From: Erwinia sp. SLM-02
Lineage (GTDB): Bacteria > Pseudomonadota > Gammaproteobacteria > Enterobacterales > Enterobacteriaceae
Direction of reading: 5' to 3'
NCBI RefSeq assembly: GCF_037450285.1
Contig: NZ_JAQISN010000001.1
Span: forward strand, 1,178,001-1,242,000
DNA length: 64,000 bases
The position numbers and the translations under genes were made by a program. The notes beneath the pieces are model-generated. The model was not told where the DNA came from, searched no databases, and was given only the letters and a program-made list of their open reading frames with translations. This document shows, one piece after another, positions 35,918-45,449 of the stretch (positions are counted from its first letter, which is position 1; every line of letters begins with the position of its first letter).

Positions 35918-36514
35918 TTAATTAGCCCACACATAAAGGCAGGGCATTAGCACCAGGAGAAGGGCCAGGGTGAAATACGTAAGGCAATCCCCGACACTTG
36001 AACGATAACCGTATTTTCCAAGGTATTCCATCACGCTGAAGCCAATAATATAGGCAATAAATACGATAACTAGTCGGAACGCTTTAGCTGCATAGCACTC
36101 AGGAAAAACGGAGATAGTGCAAGCGATAAACAGTCCGATCATCATTCCCAACCCGGAGATTGCTAATATTTTTCCTGTATTAATGACCGGAAAAACAGCA
36201 AAGCGGAAGAACCAACCCTCAACCGGTTTTTCCTCCTGATTCGGACCTATTACCATCATTCTGCTCACAGTCAGCATGCCCCCAACGATCACTAAAATCA
36301 TTATTGAGTCGGGCGCAAGGTTTTCAAAAAATACGTTAACAAATTTTTTATTAATAAAGTCGCCGTTATCAAACCTTATGCCTAGCAGAAGAAAAAAACT
36401 TAAAAAGATATAAAAGACGCCACCATGCAGCGCTTGCCACAATATTTTTTTTGAAAAATCGCGTTTTGTGTGGTCGATTTTTTGTTCAACGGAGCCGGAC
36501 GGTGAGAGTGTCAT
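35918..36514 (-). CDS. Unrecognised four-helix membrane protein
   Basis: 198-residue protein with about five hydrophobic segments: near 29-45, 70-86, 105-130, 139-160 and 175-195. No motif I recognise. GC content is clearly lower than in the tad and exporter genes, suggesting recent acquisition. Start ATG 36514 with a free 5' region upstream. A terminator with a T-run follows the stop. It stands alone with no functional partner that sequence can show. It is probably an inner-membrane protein. Confidence 0.6.
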   Translation of the reverse strand: MTLSPSGSVEQKIDHTKRDFSKKILWQALHGGVFYIFLSFFLLLGIRFDNGDFINKKFVNVFFENLAPDSIMILVIVGGMLTVSRMMVIGPNQEEKPVEGWFFRFAVFPVINTGKILAISGLGMMIGLFIACTISVFPECYAAKAFRLVIVFIAYIIGFSVMEYLGKYGYRSSVGDCLTYFTLALLLVLMPCLYVWAN

Positions 36515-36800
36515 GTAATAAATCCATTCAGTTACAATTTTATTGGTAAGAATATTTTACCTTTTGTCGTCATTATTGGAAAGAGAGATGGACGTCGTTG
36601 AGGTGGGCGTGAGGGTGGGGAATGCGGTCAGCGTAAGCATAAAATGATAGTCGACGAGCTTATAGCCTGGGTTCGTTTCTGGCCAGAACCACCAGAGCCA
36701 GATGGGTTGTCGGTGCGAAGGTTATCTGCAGAAGGTGCCATGATGGATGGGTACGGCCCCGATTAATTAACCCGGAACCGTATGATCGCCGAGTGGTAGT
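36515..36800. other. Intergenic region with a possible 40-codon ORF
   Basis: 286 bases. On the plus strand, 36644-36766 encodes a 40-residue peptide (MIVDELIAWVRFWPEPPEPD at its start) that reads like protein-coding DNA, and the frame continues 15 codons further upstream to a stop, so it may be the tail of a lost gene. No ribosome binding site stands out. No other feature was seen. Confidence 0.3.
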
Positions 36801-37100
36801 TTAAATAATCGAGCACAGATAAGCATTACCCTGGAAATAGCTGCCGTCGCTCTTTTTCGCGTGCGGGTGGTAGCCAATGGCCGGGCCTTTATGCATTGCT
36901 GCGCATTTTACATCGCCTTCGTGCTGCAGCGTTGAAGGCACCTTACCGAACAGGCTGGCATCGTTCCATAACGATGTTCTGCCCGAAGACTGAAGCTGTG
37001 GCGACGTTGCCGAGGGTTTCTCACTCGGACTAAGTGAAATACAGCCGGTAGTGAGCAGAGGTATAACGGTGAGTAAAATTGCTGCTTTTATCTTTGCCAT
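36801..37100 (-). CDS. Small hypothetical lipoprotein
   Basis: 99-residue protein with a signal peptide and lipobox LTTGC (Cys near residue 20). The mature part has three further cysteines. No known domain recognised. It lies alone in a lower-GC region, with no operon partner. The C terminus (SYFQGNAYLCSII) is polar then hydrophobic. Likely exported and lipid-anchored; function unknown. Confidence 0.6.
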   Translation of the reverse strand: MAKIKAAILLTVIPLLTTGCISLSPSEKPSATSPQLQSSGRTSLWNDASLFGKVPSTLQHEGDVKCAAMHKGPAIGYHPHAKKSDGSYFQGNAYLCSII

Positions 37101-37843
37101 GATGAATATCCTGGGTTGGAATAGGGATTGTTAGTCTTTAATTAAAAATAAAGTCTGAAAATGATAAATCGCGTTAATATAAGGCAGGCATTAACGCAGG
37201 TTCGCCTACGCTCAGGCGGCGTATTATTTTTATCCATCATCATGATGGGGGTAACGGCAGGAATCTACACCCGCGCATGGCGAAAAGCAACGGCAGTTTA
37301 TTGACGAAGATCGATAATTTACTATTATTTTTCAGTGGGATAAATTTTATCGATATGGGTTTCTGATTAATTAACGGCGTTTTTGAATTTTTTTAAAACA
37401 GTTCGATAAATAATATTACAGATTGATGAATTAAAAAGTCTTCCTCAGATCCGTCAATGAGTGGAGCCGTCGGATTAATAAATGAATCGGCAGCGTCAGC
37501 GGAGAACGCGCGGCGATAGTTTCTCAACAAAAGCGCAGTTATGGCTGGTAGTAACGGAGCGGTACTTTTTTCATCATTTCAGGTCGGTGGCATCCCTTCA
37601 TTCTCAAGACCCCTGCATCAATCGCCTGAATGCCCCTCGTCCTGATGACAGGAAGTGTGGCATCTGCCCGGTCAGGGCGATGCCGGTAATTTAACTCAGC
37701 GGAATAATTGTTACTTTACGCAGGTAACGATCGAACAGCGGCTATTTCCAATAATCTTGCTGCAATATCAGAGATATAGTAGTCTTTTTCCTAATAATTT
37801 CTGCGCGATGGCGTCCTGTCCTGGCGCATATAAAGGATAAGCA
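37101..37843. other. Long low-GC intergenic region
   Basis: 743 bases, markedly AT-rich up to about 37480. Two short plus-strand frames (37482-37694 and 37655-37840) have no ribosome binding site or recognisable product and are not called. A ribosome binding site AAAGGA precedes the gene at 37844. No transposase, tRNA or repeat was seen. The base composition is unlike the neighbouring genes. Confidence 0.5.
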
Positions 37844-39931
37844 ATGGCCGACATCTTTCAGCGGGATCGCCTGGCGGCGGTGCTGGCACACTCCTCGTTT
37901 TCCATGGACCCCACCCTGCGTGATATTCCTGCCGGAACGCTGGCGCTGGGATTAGGCGACGATGCCTCAGCAGGGATCGCGCTGAACTGCAAAAACAGCC
38001 AGGGATATCGTTCCGTTTCGGCCTGGTTATGGAACTTTAGTGACGCCGATCGGCAGGCGCTCAAAGCGCGCGCGCAGGCCCATCCGGTTTCCCGGGTGGC
38101 GATTGAAGATTTCTCGCTGGACAGCTGCTTTGCCTGGCTGCTGATGACTGCTCTTACGCTCAGCGATCGCGCTGAATTCCCGCCGTCGCTGGGCAAATGG
38201 GTCAGCTATGTTGACCAGTGGGAGCAGGGCAGCTATCTGGACGGTGATGATTTCGCCCGCTCCGCCGCCTGCCTGCACACGGTCTTTGCCCACGCGCAGC
38301 TAAACGCGGCCGGCCATGAACCGCATCAGTACCAACCCGCACGGCTGCAATCGGGTTTTACCCGCTGTATTCAGCTGCTCATCGATCTGATTAACCAGAC
38401 CGACACGCCGCTGAACGGTATTCAGCCGGTGGCCTCTGCGGAATATCAGGCCGCCGCCGCCGCCCTGGCCTATGAACATCAGCTGTATCAGCTGGCGATA
38501 CCGCGTGCCGCTACCTGCCAGCTGCTGGTGGAGCAGGCCGACAGCCAGCGTAAGGTGCTGATTGATGCACTGTTCCTTAACGAGCAGCACCCCAGCGGCC
38601 TGTTCAAAATTTTTGCCCGCAATGACCGCACGCGTTCCTGGAGTAAAAACGGCTTTACCCTGCTGGGCATTTACCGCCCGCAGGAGCAGGGAACGGGCAA
38701 TGACGTGGTGATTTCCGTCGATCCGAAAAGCGGCGTGTCGCTGAAAAGTCTCTGGCAGGCGCTGGAGCAGGAAGAAAATGTGCGCTGGAACGGCCAGCGC
38801 CCGAATGATAAGCCGCGCCCGCTGCAGAGCTACAGCAACGTATCGGGTTCGCTGCCCGGCTCGCCGAATCAGCCCTGGTGGGATGATGCCGGCAGCTATA
38901 CTCTGCTGGGCGCGCCCAAGCGGCTGGCGTCCGGTGAGCTGGGTTCAAAGCTTGACTGGTGGCAGGATATTCTGCCGCTTATCTGGCAGCAGGGATTTGT
39001 CGATCATCTTATTCCGCGCCTTGAGCAGGTGAACAACACGCCGACGCTTAATGAAGGGCAAAAGCGCGTTTGCGCGTGGCGTTGGTCACAGCCGGATGCC
39101 CGCATTCAGCAAACCGATACCAGCAGCTATCTGGTCGACACGCCGTCGTTCCAGGCGTGGCTGGCCGGAACCAGCCACGCCACGCAGCCCGCCACGCCTT
39201 ATGCACTGCCGCAGGCCGATCGCTATGAGGCGTACTGGCAGTCTGACGTGCTGGTGGTCAGCCATCAGCAGGGGGTGAGCCTGTTCAGCCGCTCGGCCGA
39301 TAATCCGGCGCTGGACGGCCTGCTGGCCGTTGCCCAACGCATTGCCGCGCTGAGCGATGACTATGCCGCATTCCTGACGCAAATCCGCGAGATCTTCAAG
39401 AAATGGCCGAAACAGCTCCGGCAGCAGGCGTCGGCGATTGAAGACAAACAGTGGGAAGAGGAGATCTTCGCGCTGCGGGTCAACGCGCTGAACGTGCTGA
39501 ACAGCAGCGAAACGCTGTTCAGCCGCGCAGATGAGAATCGGCTGAGTGAACTGCTTCAGCGCCAGTGGGGCCTGCACGATCGGCGCGACACGCTGTTTGC
39601 CCAGCTCGATCGTCTGGATCAGCTGATGCAGGACGCCATCGCCCGGCAGAATTCCCGCCGTCACCGCATCTACGGTTCGCTGTTCTCCGCGCTGGGTCTG
39701 GGGATTGCCGCCAGCCACGTCTGGGAACCGTTGCGGGACATTCTGACCACCAATGAGTACGAATGGCAGCTGATGCTGTTTAAGGAGCCGGACGTCAGCA
39801 GCCAGCATCTGGCCGAAATTGCCGGGCAGAGCGCACACTTCGAGCTGATCACGCTGATCGTCTTTGTGGCCTTTGCCGTGCTCGGATTTGTACTGTTCTG
39901 GTTCTTTGATATCCGTAGCGAGGAAGATTAA
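37844..39931 (+). CDS. Large protein of unknown function with CorA-like C-terminal tail
   Basis: 695-residue protein not recognised as a known family. The first 530 residues are soluble and mixed alpha/beta, with no nucleotide-binding motif that I can see. Residues about 505-610 look like a long helical/coiled-coil stalk, and the end has two membrane segments (about 605-625 and 668-690) separated by a 45-residue loop, a layout like CorA or membrane effectors, but without the GMN motif. A strong ribosome binding site (AAAGGATAAGCAATG) supports the start. It stands alone, followed by a clear terminator. The function could be transport, sensing or defence; none can be proven. Confidence 0.75.
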   Translation: MADIFQRDRLAAVLAHSSFSMDPTLRDIPAGTLALGLGDDASAGIALNCKNSQGYRSVSAWLWNFSDADRQALKARAQAHPVSRVAIEDFSLDSCFAWLLMTALTLSDRAEFPPSLGKWVSYVDQWEQGSYLDGDDFARSAACLHTVFAHAQLNAAGHEPHQYQPARLQSGFTRCIQLLIDLINQTDTPLNGIQPVASAEYQAAAAALAYEHQLYQLAIPRAATCQLLVEQADSQRKVLIDALFLNEQHPSGLFKIFARNDRTRSWSKNGFTLLGIYRPQEQGTGNDVVISVDPKSGVSLKSLWQALEQEENVRWNGQRPNDKPRPLQSYSNVSGSLPGSPNQPWWDDAGSYTLLGAPKRLASGELGSKLDWWQDILPLIWQQGFVDHLIPRLEQVNNTPTLNEGQKRVCAWRWSQPDARIQQTDTSSYLVDTPSFQAWLAGTSHATQPATPYALPQADRYEAYWQSDVLVVSHQQGVSLFSRSADNPALDGLLAVAQRIAALSDDYAAFLTQIREIFKKWPKQLRQQASAIEDKQWEEEIFALRVNALNVLNSSETLFSRADENRLSELLQRQWGLHDRRDTLFAQLDRLDQLMQDAIARQNSRRHRIYGSLFSALGLGIAASHVWEPLRDILTTNEYEWQLMLFKEPDVSSQHLAEIAGQSAHFELITLIVFVAFAVLGFVLFWFFDIRSEED

Positions 39932-39943
39932 CGCGACGCGAGC

Positions 39944-39979
39944 CGATAAAACACCCACGTTTATGTGGATGTTTTATCG
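39944..39979 (+). terminator. Terminator after the 695-residue gene
   Basis: Stem of 14 pairs out of 15 (CGATAAAACACCCAC against GTGGATGTTTTATCG, one C-A mismatch), loop of six bases, 13 bases after the stop. The A/T-rich stem foot makes it likely to act in both directions. Confidence 0.75.
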
Positions 39980-40117
39980 CAGGATCTTTTCACGCCCGCA
40001 CTAGAATTATCCTAAAGCCTGAGCAATAATCCCCGACCAACTGACCAGCAGCGCAGACTGATGGCACAGGATCTGTGTGTTTTTCGGTATTTTTCTTTAC
40101 CCCCGGGACTCGATCTT

Positions 40118-40633
40118 ATGGCCGATAAAGGCAAGGATCTCGCAGCGCTGTATCTTTCCGAACGTAAACGCCTGGAGCGCCAGATAGACCGCAAAGTGGG
40201 CTGTCGCAGCACGGCCAGCGATCTGGTGCAGGATATTTTTCTGCGGCTGTGGGAAAAGGCCGTCGAGTGGAAAGGCGATTCCGCCGCCTACCTGAGCCGC
40301 TGTGCGCGCAACGCGGCTATCGATCATCTGCGGGCGGAGAAGACCCGCGAAGCGTATTTGCAGGGCGAGCTACCGGACTCATTTGCCGAGCCGCCGCTGT
40401 CACCGCAGGAGATCCTCTCCGCCGAGCAAAACATCCGCCATATCGACGAGGTGCTGGCCTCGCTGCCGGAAAAAACACGCCACATCTTTCTGCTGAACCG
40501 GGTGCACGGCCGCAGTTTTTCGGAGATCGCCGGGGTGATGGGGATTTCATCGCGCGCGGTGGCAAAGCATATGGCACGCGCGGTTGCCGCCTGCGAAGGT
40601 CCATCTGCGACGGGAGTGAACAATGTCGACTAA
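40118..40633 (+). CDS. FecI-type ECF sigma factor
   Basis: 171-residue extracytoplasmic-function sigma factor of the iron-transport class. Region 2 includes TASDLVQDIFLRLWEKA (about 32-48). Region 4 is a helix-turn-helix at about 122-150 (GRSFSEIAGVMGISSRAVAKHM). The start at 40118 gives the normal FecI length; the longer frame from 40061 adds 19 residues with no conserved content. It overlaps the anti-sigma gene by 11 bases. In the family it is released by a surface signal passed through FecR and turns on the receptor gene downstream. Confidence 0.92.
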   Translation: MADKGKDLAALYLSERKRLERQIDRKVGCRSTASDLVQDIFLRLWEKAVEWKGDSAAYLSRCARNAAIDHLRAEKTREAYLQGELPDSFAEPPLSPQEILSAEQNIRHIDEVLASLPEKTRHIFLLNRVHGRSFSEIAGVMGISSRAVAKHMARAVAACEGPSATGVNNVD

Positions 40634-41612
40634 AGCCAAATTAAACGATGCCGCGATCCGTGCCGAAGCCCGCCGCTGGTTTCTGGCTATGCAGAACGGC
40701 CCCTCGCGGCGTCAGCGGGCCGCCTGTGAGACGTGGCGGCAGGCGCATCCGGCGCACGAAGAGGCCTGGCGGGCGATTGAATCCGTCTGGCTGGACACCG
40801 CCGCACCGGGCCAGAAGCTGGCGGAAAAAGAGGCCGACGTGCTCTCCGGCTATCTGGCGGCGATGGACAACAATCGCGCACGTAAAGTGACGCGCCGCCG
40901 TGCTGGCTCGGCTGTGGCGCTGTCCATGATGCTGCTACTGCTGGCCGGTTTGTGGCTGCAAAACCCGTCGTGGATGCAGAATTTTGCCGCTGACCAGGTG
41001 GCGGCAAAAGGCGAGCGGCGCGAGGTGGCGCTGGCGGACGGTTCAACCGTGCTGCTGGACGCCGACAGCGCGTTCAGCGTCGACCTCACTGCGGACCTGC
41101 GCCGCGTTCAGCTGCTGCGCGGCGGGGCGTATTTCGATGTGGTTCCCTCAAAAACGCCGTTTGTTGTGGAAACCCCCGCAGGCAGCGTTCGCGTGCTGGG
41201 CACGCAGTTCGACGTGCGCCTGCAGGAGGGCGGCGGCGTGGTGACGCTGGCGCGCGGCAGCGTGGCGGTCAGCAGCGAGGGGCAGCCGCAGCCGACCCTG
41301 ATCAAACCCGGTCAGCAGGTGGCGTTCAGCCCGCAGGGCGTTGCCGCCCCGGCCAGCGTTAACGTTCAGGATGCGATGGCCTGGCACGGCGGCCGCTATA
41401 TTTTCTACCGCGCGCGCCTGGGCGATGTCATGCGGGAGGTGGAGCGCTATCGCCCGGGTCGGGTGCTGATCCCGTCTTCTGCGCTGGCCGATCAGCGGGT
41501 GACCGGCAGTTTCTCCCTGGCCGATACCGATAAAGCGCTGGATTCGCTGCAGGCCAGCGTTGGCTTCCGCCTGCGCAAAGTCACCGACTATCTGGTGATT
41601 GTTACCCAGTAA
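40623..41612 (+). CDS. FecR-type anti-sigma/sigma regulator
   Basis: 329-residue inner-membrane regulator. The cytoplasmic N-terminal DUF4880-like part (about 5-80, ARRWFLAMQNGPSRRQRAACETW) binds the sigma factor. One membrane segment lies at about 95-115. The periplasmic FecR domain follows (GERREVALADGSTVLLDADSAFSV, about 128-150, and VLGTQFDV, about 195), with a C-terminal STN-like domain (PSSALADQRVTGSFSL) that touches the receptor. It carries the ferric siderophore signal from the TonB-dependent receptor to FecI. Confidence 0.92.
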   Translation: MSTKAKLNDAAIRAEARRWFLAMQNGPSRRQRAACETWRQAHPAHEEAWRAIESVWLDTAAPGQKLAEKEADVLSGYLAAMDNNRARKVTRRRAGSAVALSMMLLLLAGLWLQNPSWMQNFAADQVAAKGERREVALADGSTVLLDADSAFSVDLTADLRRVQLLRGGAYFDVVPSKTPFVVETPAGSVRVLGTQFDVRLQEGGGVVTLARGSVAVSSEGQPQPTLIKPGQQVAFSPQGVAAPASVNVQDAMAWHGGRYIFYRARLGDVMREVERYRPGRVLIPSSALADQRVTGSFSLADTDKALDSLQASVGFRLRKVTDYLVIVTQ

Positions 41613-41772
41613 AAACGTCTGTTTTACAGGCGGTTATATTTTTTTTATAAAAAAGTGTCTTTCTCAGGTTCAGTGGTGCGCCTGTTGATGCGTGATCGTA
41701 GTGATAGTGAAAATGATAATTACTCTTATTTTCGTTTAATTGCGATCGTCAGATCAGATATGGGGCACCTTA
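41613..41772. promoter_or_regulatory. Regulatory region of the siderophore receptor gene with Fur box
   Basis: GAAAATGATAATTACTCTT at 41709-41727 matches the 19-bp Fur consensus at 14 positions, about 50 bases before the receptor start. The site fits iron repression of the receptor, with FecI acting in addition. Confidence 0.65.
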
Positions 41773-44202
41773 ATGAACAACAAGAAAGTTCGTCGCGCAG
41801 GCTATGCATTAGCCTCGGCACTGCTGGCAGGCGCAGGCGCAACGGGTATGGCGGTGGCCGCCGTACAGCAACCTCAGGTACAGCAGTTCAGTTTTAACCT
41901 CCCGGCGAAACCCGTCACGCAGGCGGTGAATGAAATCGGCCGCATCGCCGGCCTGTCCGTGGTGTTCCGCGAAGACGAGGCGATCGAGGTGACGGGGCGG
42001 GCGGTGCAGGGCCGGATGAGCGTTGAACAGGCGCTGAACACCCTGCTGAACGGCACCGGGCTGGGCTATCGTTTCAGCAACGACAGCACCGTACAGATTT
42101 ACCGGCTGCCGCCGGACCCGGCCGCCAGTACGGGCACTATGGTGGTCAGAGCCACGGATAACGGCAGGCTCGGTCCGGTGACCGGCTATGTCGCCAGCAA
42201 CAGCACCGCCGGGACCAAAACCAATACCCCGCTGATGAAAAACCCGCAGTCGGTCAGCGTGATCACCCGCGATCAGGTGGATGTGCAGGGCGCACAGAGC
42301 CTGACCCAGGCGCTGCGCTATTCGGCCGGGGTATCAGCGGAGGTGCGCGGTTCGGCATCACGCTACGATCTGCCCTATATTCGCGGTTTCGGATCGCCCA
42401 CCGATGGCAATCAGTATCTGGACGGCCTGCGCCTGCTGCGCGGCGGCGGCTATGTGATCCCGCAGATTGAAACCTTCGGCATTGAGCGCATTGAGTTTCT
42501 CAAGGGGCCATCCTCCACCCTGTACGGCGGGGTGAACCCCGGCGGGCTGATTAACGCGGTGTCCAAAGCGCCGTCCAGCGAAGCGCAGCACTCGGTGGAG
42601 ATGCTCTACGGCAGCCACAAGCGGATGCAGCTGGGGCTGGATTCCACCGGCCCGCTGGCCGACGATAACTCCCTGCTTTATCGGGTGATTGCTCTCGGTC
42701 GACAGTCCAATACCCAGGTGGTGAATACCAAAGAAGAGCGGCTGTTTGTGGCACCGTCGCTGACCTGGATCCCCGATGCGGATACCTCTTTCACCCTCAA
42801 TACGAGCTATCAGCGCGATCCGCAAGGCGGCTACTACGGCGTTCTGCCGACGGTGGGCAGCCTGTGGTCCAGCCCGGCCGGGCAGATTGCGCGTAACTTT
42901 AACGACGGCGACCCGGAGTATGACGAATTCAGCCGTACGCAGACGGCGGTGGGCTGGCAGTTTGAGCACCGCTTTAACGATACCTGGACGGTGCGCCACA
43001 ATCTGCGTTACCTCGATCTGACTACCGTGACCAAAAGCGTCGGCACCGCCGCGCTGGCCGCCGACGGGCACACGATTTCCCGCTATGCGCTTGGCACCGA
43101 TGAATCCCTGCGGGGGATAACGTCCGATCTGCAACTGCAGGCGGAGTTTGATACGGGGCGCTTCTCGCACACCACCGTGGCCGGATTCGACTATCAGGAG
43201 TCCTCGTGGCGGCAGATCCGCGACTACGGCGCGGCCCCGTCGATTGACTATCTCAACCCGGTGTACGGCGTGGCGACCAGTCTGGCGCTGGCACGGATCA
43301 CCAACCAGAAGCAGCACATCACCCAGGCCGGGTATTATCTGCAGGATCAGATTGAACTGGACAGCTGGACGCTGGTGGCGGGCGGGCGCTATGACACCGC
43401 GCGTACCCGGACCGATAACTATCTCAACGCCTCGCACGGCGTGCAGGATGATGAAGCGTTCAGCGGCAAGGTCGGCCTGATTTACAACTTCGATAACGGC
43501 ATTGCGCCGTACGCCAGCTACTCCACCTCGTTCCTGCCGGTGACCGGCACCGGCAGCAACGGCAACGCCTTTAAGCCTAATACAGCACAGCAGCGTGAGG
43601 TGGGGGTGAAGTACCAGCCGACGGGCCTCGATGCACTGTTCACGCTCGCGTGGTTCGATATTACCCAGAAAAACGTGGTGACCTACGCCAACGCGCTGAC
43701 CTCGTATCAGACCGGGGAACAGCGTTCGCGCGGGCTGGAGTTTGAAACCAAAATGGCGGTCACCGACAGTATCAATGTGACCGGTGCCTTCACCTATACC
43801 AAAGCTGAAGTCACCAAAAGTCTGGCGGTTGATGCCGGCCAGCGGCCGATCGGCATCCCGGATTACACCGCCTCGCTGTGGGCCGATTACACCTTCCGCA
43901 GCGGCCTGATGCAGGGGCTGACCGTCGGCGGCGGCGGGCGCTACGTAGGGGAAACGGTGGGGGGCTATTCGCCGAACGTTTACAGCACCAGTGCCGTCCG
44001 CCTGGATGCGCCGGGCTACACGGTATTTGATTCGGCGATCGGCTATGACTTCGGCAAGCGGTTTGGCCACCTCAACGGCTTAAGCACCCGCCTGAGCGTC
44101 AACAATCTGTTTGATAAAAGCTACGTCACCTGCCTGTCCAACAACTTCTGTAACTACGGCAACGAACGCGTGGTGAACGTCTCCGTGAACTATCGCTGGT
44201 GA
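41773..44202 (+). CDS. TonB-dependent siderophore receptor (FecA-like transducer with STN domain)
   Basis: 809-residue outer-membrane receptor. Signal peptide (about 1-30), then an STN signalling domain (QFSFNLPAKPVTQAVNEIGR, about 40-110), a TonB-box-like GTMVV near residue 128, plug (about 150-290, including YLDGLRLLRGGGY and the ERIEFLKGPSSTLYG motif) and a 22-strand barrel ending in Trp after VNVSVNYRW, the usual C-terminal aromatic signature. The STN domain ties it to the FecIR pair upstream. The substrate is a ferric siderophore, probably hydroxamate type by style (FhuA/FoxA-like), which is inference. It overlaps the start of the transporter gene by one base. Chosen start is ATG 41773, after a weak GGGG site. 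Confidence 0.92.
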   Translation: MNNKKVRRAGYALASALLAGAGATGMAVAAVQQPQVQQFSFNLPAKPVTQAVNEIGRIAGLSVVFREDEAIEVTGRAVQGRMSVEQALNTLLNGTGLGYRFSNDSTVQIYRLPPDPAASTGTMVVRATDNGRLGPVTGYVASNSTAGTKTNTPLMKNPQSVSVITRDQVDVQGAQSLTQALRYSAGVSAEVRGSASRYDLPYIRGFGSPTDGNQYLDGLRLLRGGGYVIPQIETFGIERIEFLKGPSSTLYGGVNPGGLINAVSKAPSSEAQHSVEMLYGSHKRMQLGLDSTGPLADDNSLLYRVIALGRQSNTQVVNTKEERLFVAPSLTWIPDADTSFTLNTSYQRDPQGGYYGVLPTVGSLWSSPAGQIARNFNDGDPEYDEFSRTQTAVGWQFEHRFNDTWTVRHNLRYLDLTTVTKSVGTAALAADGHTISRYALGTDESLRGITSDLQLQAEFDTGRFSHTTVAGFDYQESSWRQIRDYGAAPSIDYLNPVYGVATSLALARITNQKQHITQAGYYLQDQIELDSWTLVAGGRYDTARTRTDNYLNASHGVQDDEAFSGKVGLIYNFDNGIAPYASYSTSFLPVTGTGSNGNAFKPNTAQQREVGVKYQPTGLDALFTLAWFDITQKNVVTYANALTSYQTGEQRSRGLEFETKMAVTDSINVTGAFTYTKAEVTKSLAVDAGQRPIGIPDYTASLWADYTFRSGLMQGLTVGGGGRYVGETVGGYSPNVYSTSAVRLDAPGYTVFDSAIGYDFGKRFGHLNGLSTRLSVNNLFDKSYVTCLSNNFCNYGNERVVNVSVNYRW

Positions 44203-45449
44203 TGCCGATGACCGTGACTGAACAACACCTTTACCGCCCGCCCGCAGGGGGCGGGCAGCTTGCCGTGCTGCTGGCCATCAGCGCGCTGTATATCGGCTTT
44301 GGCATGACCATGGGGCTGATTCAGGGCGGGTTCCCGGCCATTATGCGGGCGCAGGGGATGAGCCTGGGGGCGGTGGGCTGGCTGTATGCGCTCTACCTGC
44401 CGCTGGGCGTGGCGTTTCTGTGGTCGCCGCTGGTTGACCGCTGGCGGCCGCCGTTTCTGGCGACCGAACTGGCGTGGATTGTGCCGATGCAGCTGGCCTC
44501 CGCGCTGGTGGTGGCCGCGGTGGCGCTCATGCCGGGGGCCGATCTGCGCCTGCTGTTTGCTCTGGGGATGTGTGTCGCCTTTGCGATGGCAACGATGGAT
44601 ATTGCGCTGGACGCGCTGGCGGTGGAGCGCATTGATCCGGCCTGGCGACCGCGTGCGGCAGCGTGCAAGCTGGCGGCACTTTCCATCGGGGCAATGATCG
44701 GCGGCGGGGCGTTTGTGGCGCTGTTCCAGCGCTTCGGCTGGGCAACCATCTTCCTGATCTACGCCGCCAGCCTGCTGGTGCTGATCGTGCCGATGCTGCT
44801 GGTCAGCAGAGCGAAGTCGACGGTGGCTCCGCGGGCCGCCGCGCCGCAGCAGAAGGCCAGCCTGCGCGGTCTGCTGCGCAACCCGATACAGCGCAAACGG
44901 CTGATTCTGCTGACGCTGACCTGCTGCGTGATCTTTCCGCTCTCGGCGCTGAACCGGTTGATGCTGATCGATATGCAGGTACCGATGGAGACGATCGGTG
45001 GCGTTGTCGGCACGCTGGGGCCGGTCACTATGCTGATTACTGCCGGGGTTGCCGCGCCGCTGATGCACCGGTTTGGCATGCCGCGCGCGATCTGGCTGTT
45101 TACCGCGCTGGGGATCCTCGCCCTGGCGGCGATGGCGGTGGGCTACGTGCGGGTGCTGCCGTGGCTGGCGATAGCCGGAGTGGTCAGCATGGGGGCGGCG
45201 GTGAGCGGAATTTATGTCGTGCTCAGCGCCCGCATTCTCGGCTGGTCACGCGGTAGCCAGCCCGCGACCGACTACGCCACGTTTTATGGCGTCGGGCGCT
45301 TTGTCAGTACGCTGGCTACCATCGGCTTTGCGCAGGCGGTGGCACTGATGAGCTGGCCGCTGTTTTATCTGGGCGGCGCGCTGGCGCTGCTGACTGTGGT
45401 GGCATTACTGCGCCATTCCGTAGAAGAAAAGGATCAACAGGATGAGTGA
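44202..45449 (+). CDS. RhtX/FptX/AmpG-like MFS siderophore transporter
   Basis: 415-residue major facilitator with 12 membrane segments. N-terminal half: MGLIQGGFPAIMRAQGMSLG and WLYALYLPLGVAFLWSPLVDR near residues 25-70, typical of the RhtX/FptX/AmpG group that imports iron-siderophore complexes or their parts across the inner membrane. It follows the receptor with a 1-base overlap (TGATG), so it is co-translated with it. Other possible starts are GTG 44199 and ATG 44208. The role (import after the receptor step) is inferred by neighbourhood. Confidence 0.85.
   Translation: MPMTVTEQHLYRPPAGGGQLAVLLAISALYIGFGMTMGLIQGGFPAIMRAQGMSLGAVGWLYALYLPLGVAFLWSPLVDRWRPPFLATELAWIVPMQLASALVVAAVALMPGADLRLLFALGMCVAFAMATMDIALDALAVERIDPAWRPRAAACKLAALSIGAMIGGGAFVALFQRFGWATIFLIYAASLLVLIVPMLLVSRAKSTVAPRAAAPQQKASLRGLLRNPIQRKRLILLTLTCCVIFPLSALNRLMLIDMQVPMETIGGVVGTLGPVTMLITAGVAAPLMHRFGMPRAIWLFTALGILALAAMAVGYVRVLPWLAIAGVVSMGAAVSGIYVVLSARILGWSRGSQPATDYATFYGVGRFVSTLATIGFAQAVALMSWPLFYLGGALALLTVVALLRHSVEEKDQQDE

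Noticed and set aside
37482..37840. Two short plus-strand frames before the 695-residue gene
   Set aside because: No ribosome binding site, no recognisable product, and coding signs are poor.
42358..44070. Minus-strand 570-codon frame opposite the TonB receptor
   Set aside because: Antisense of the receptor with no domain or ribosome binding site.
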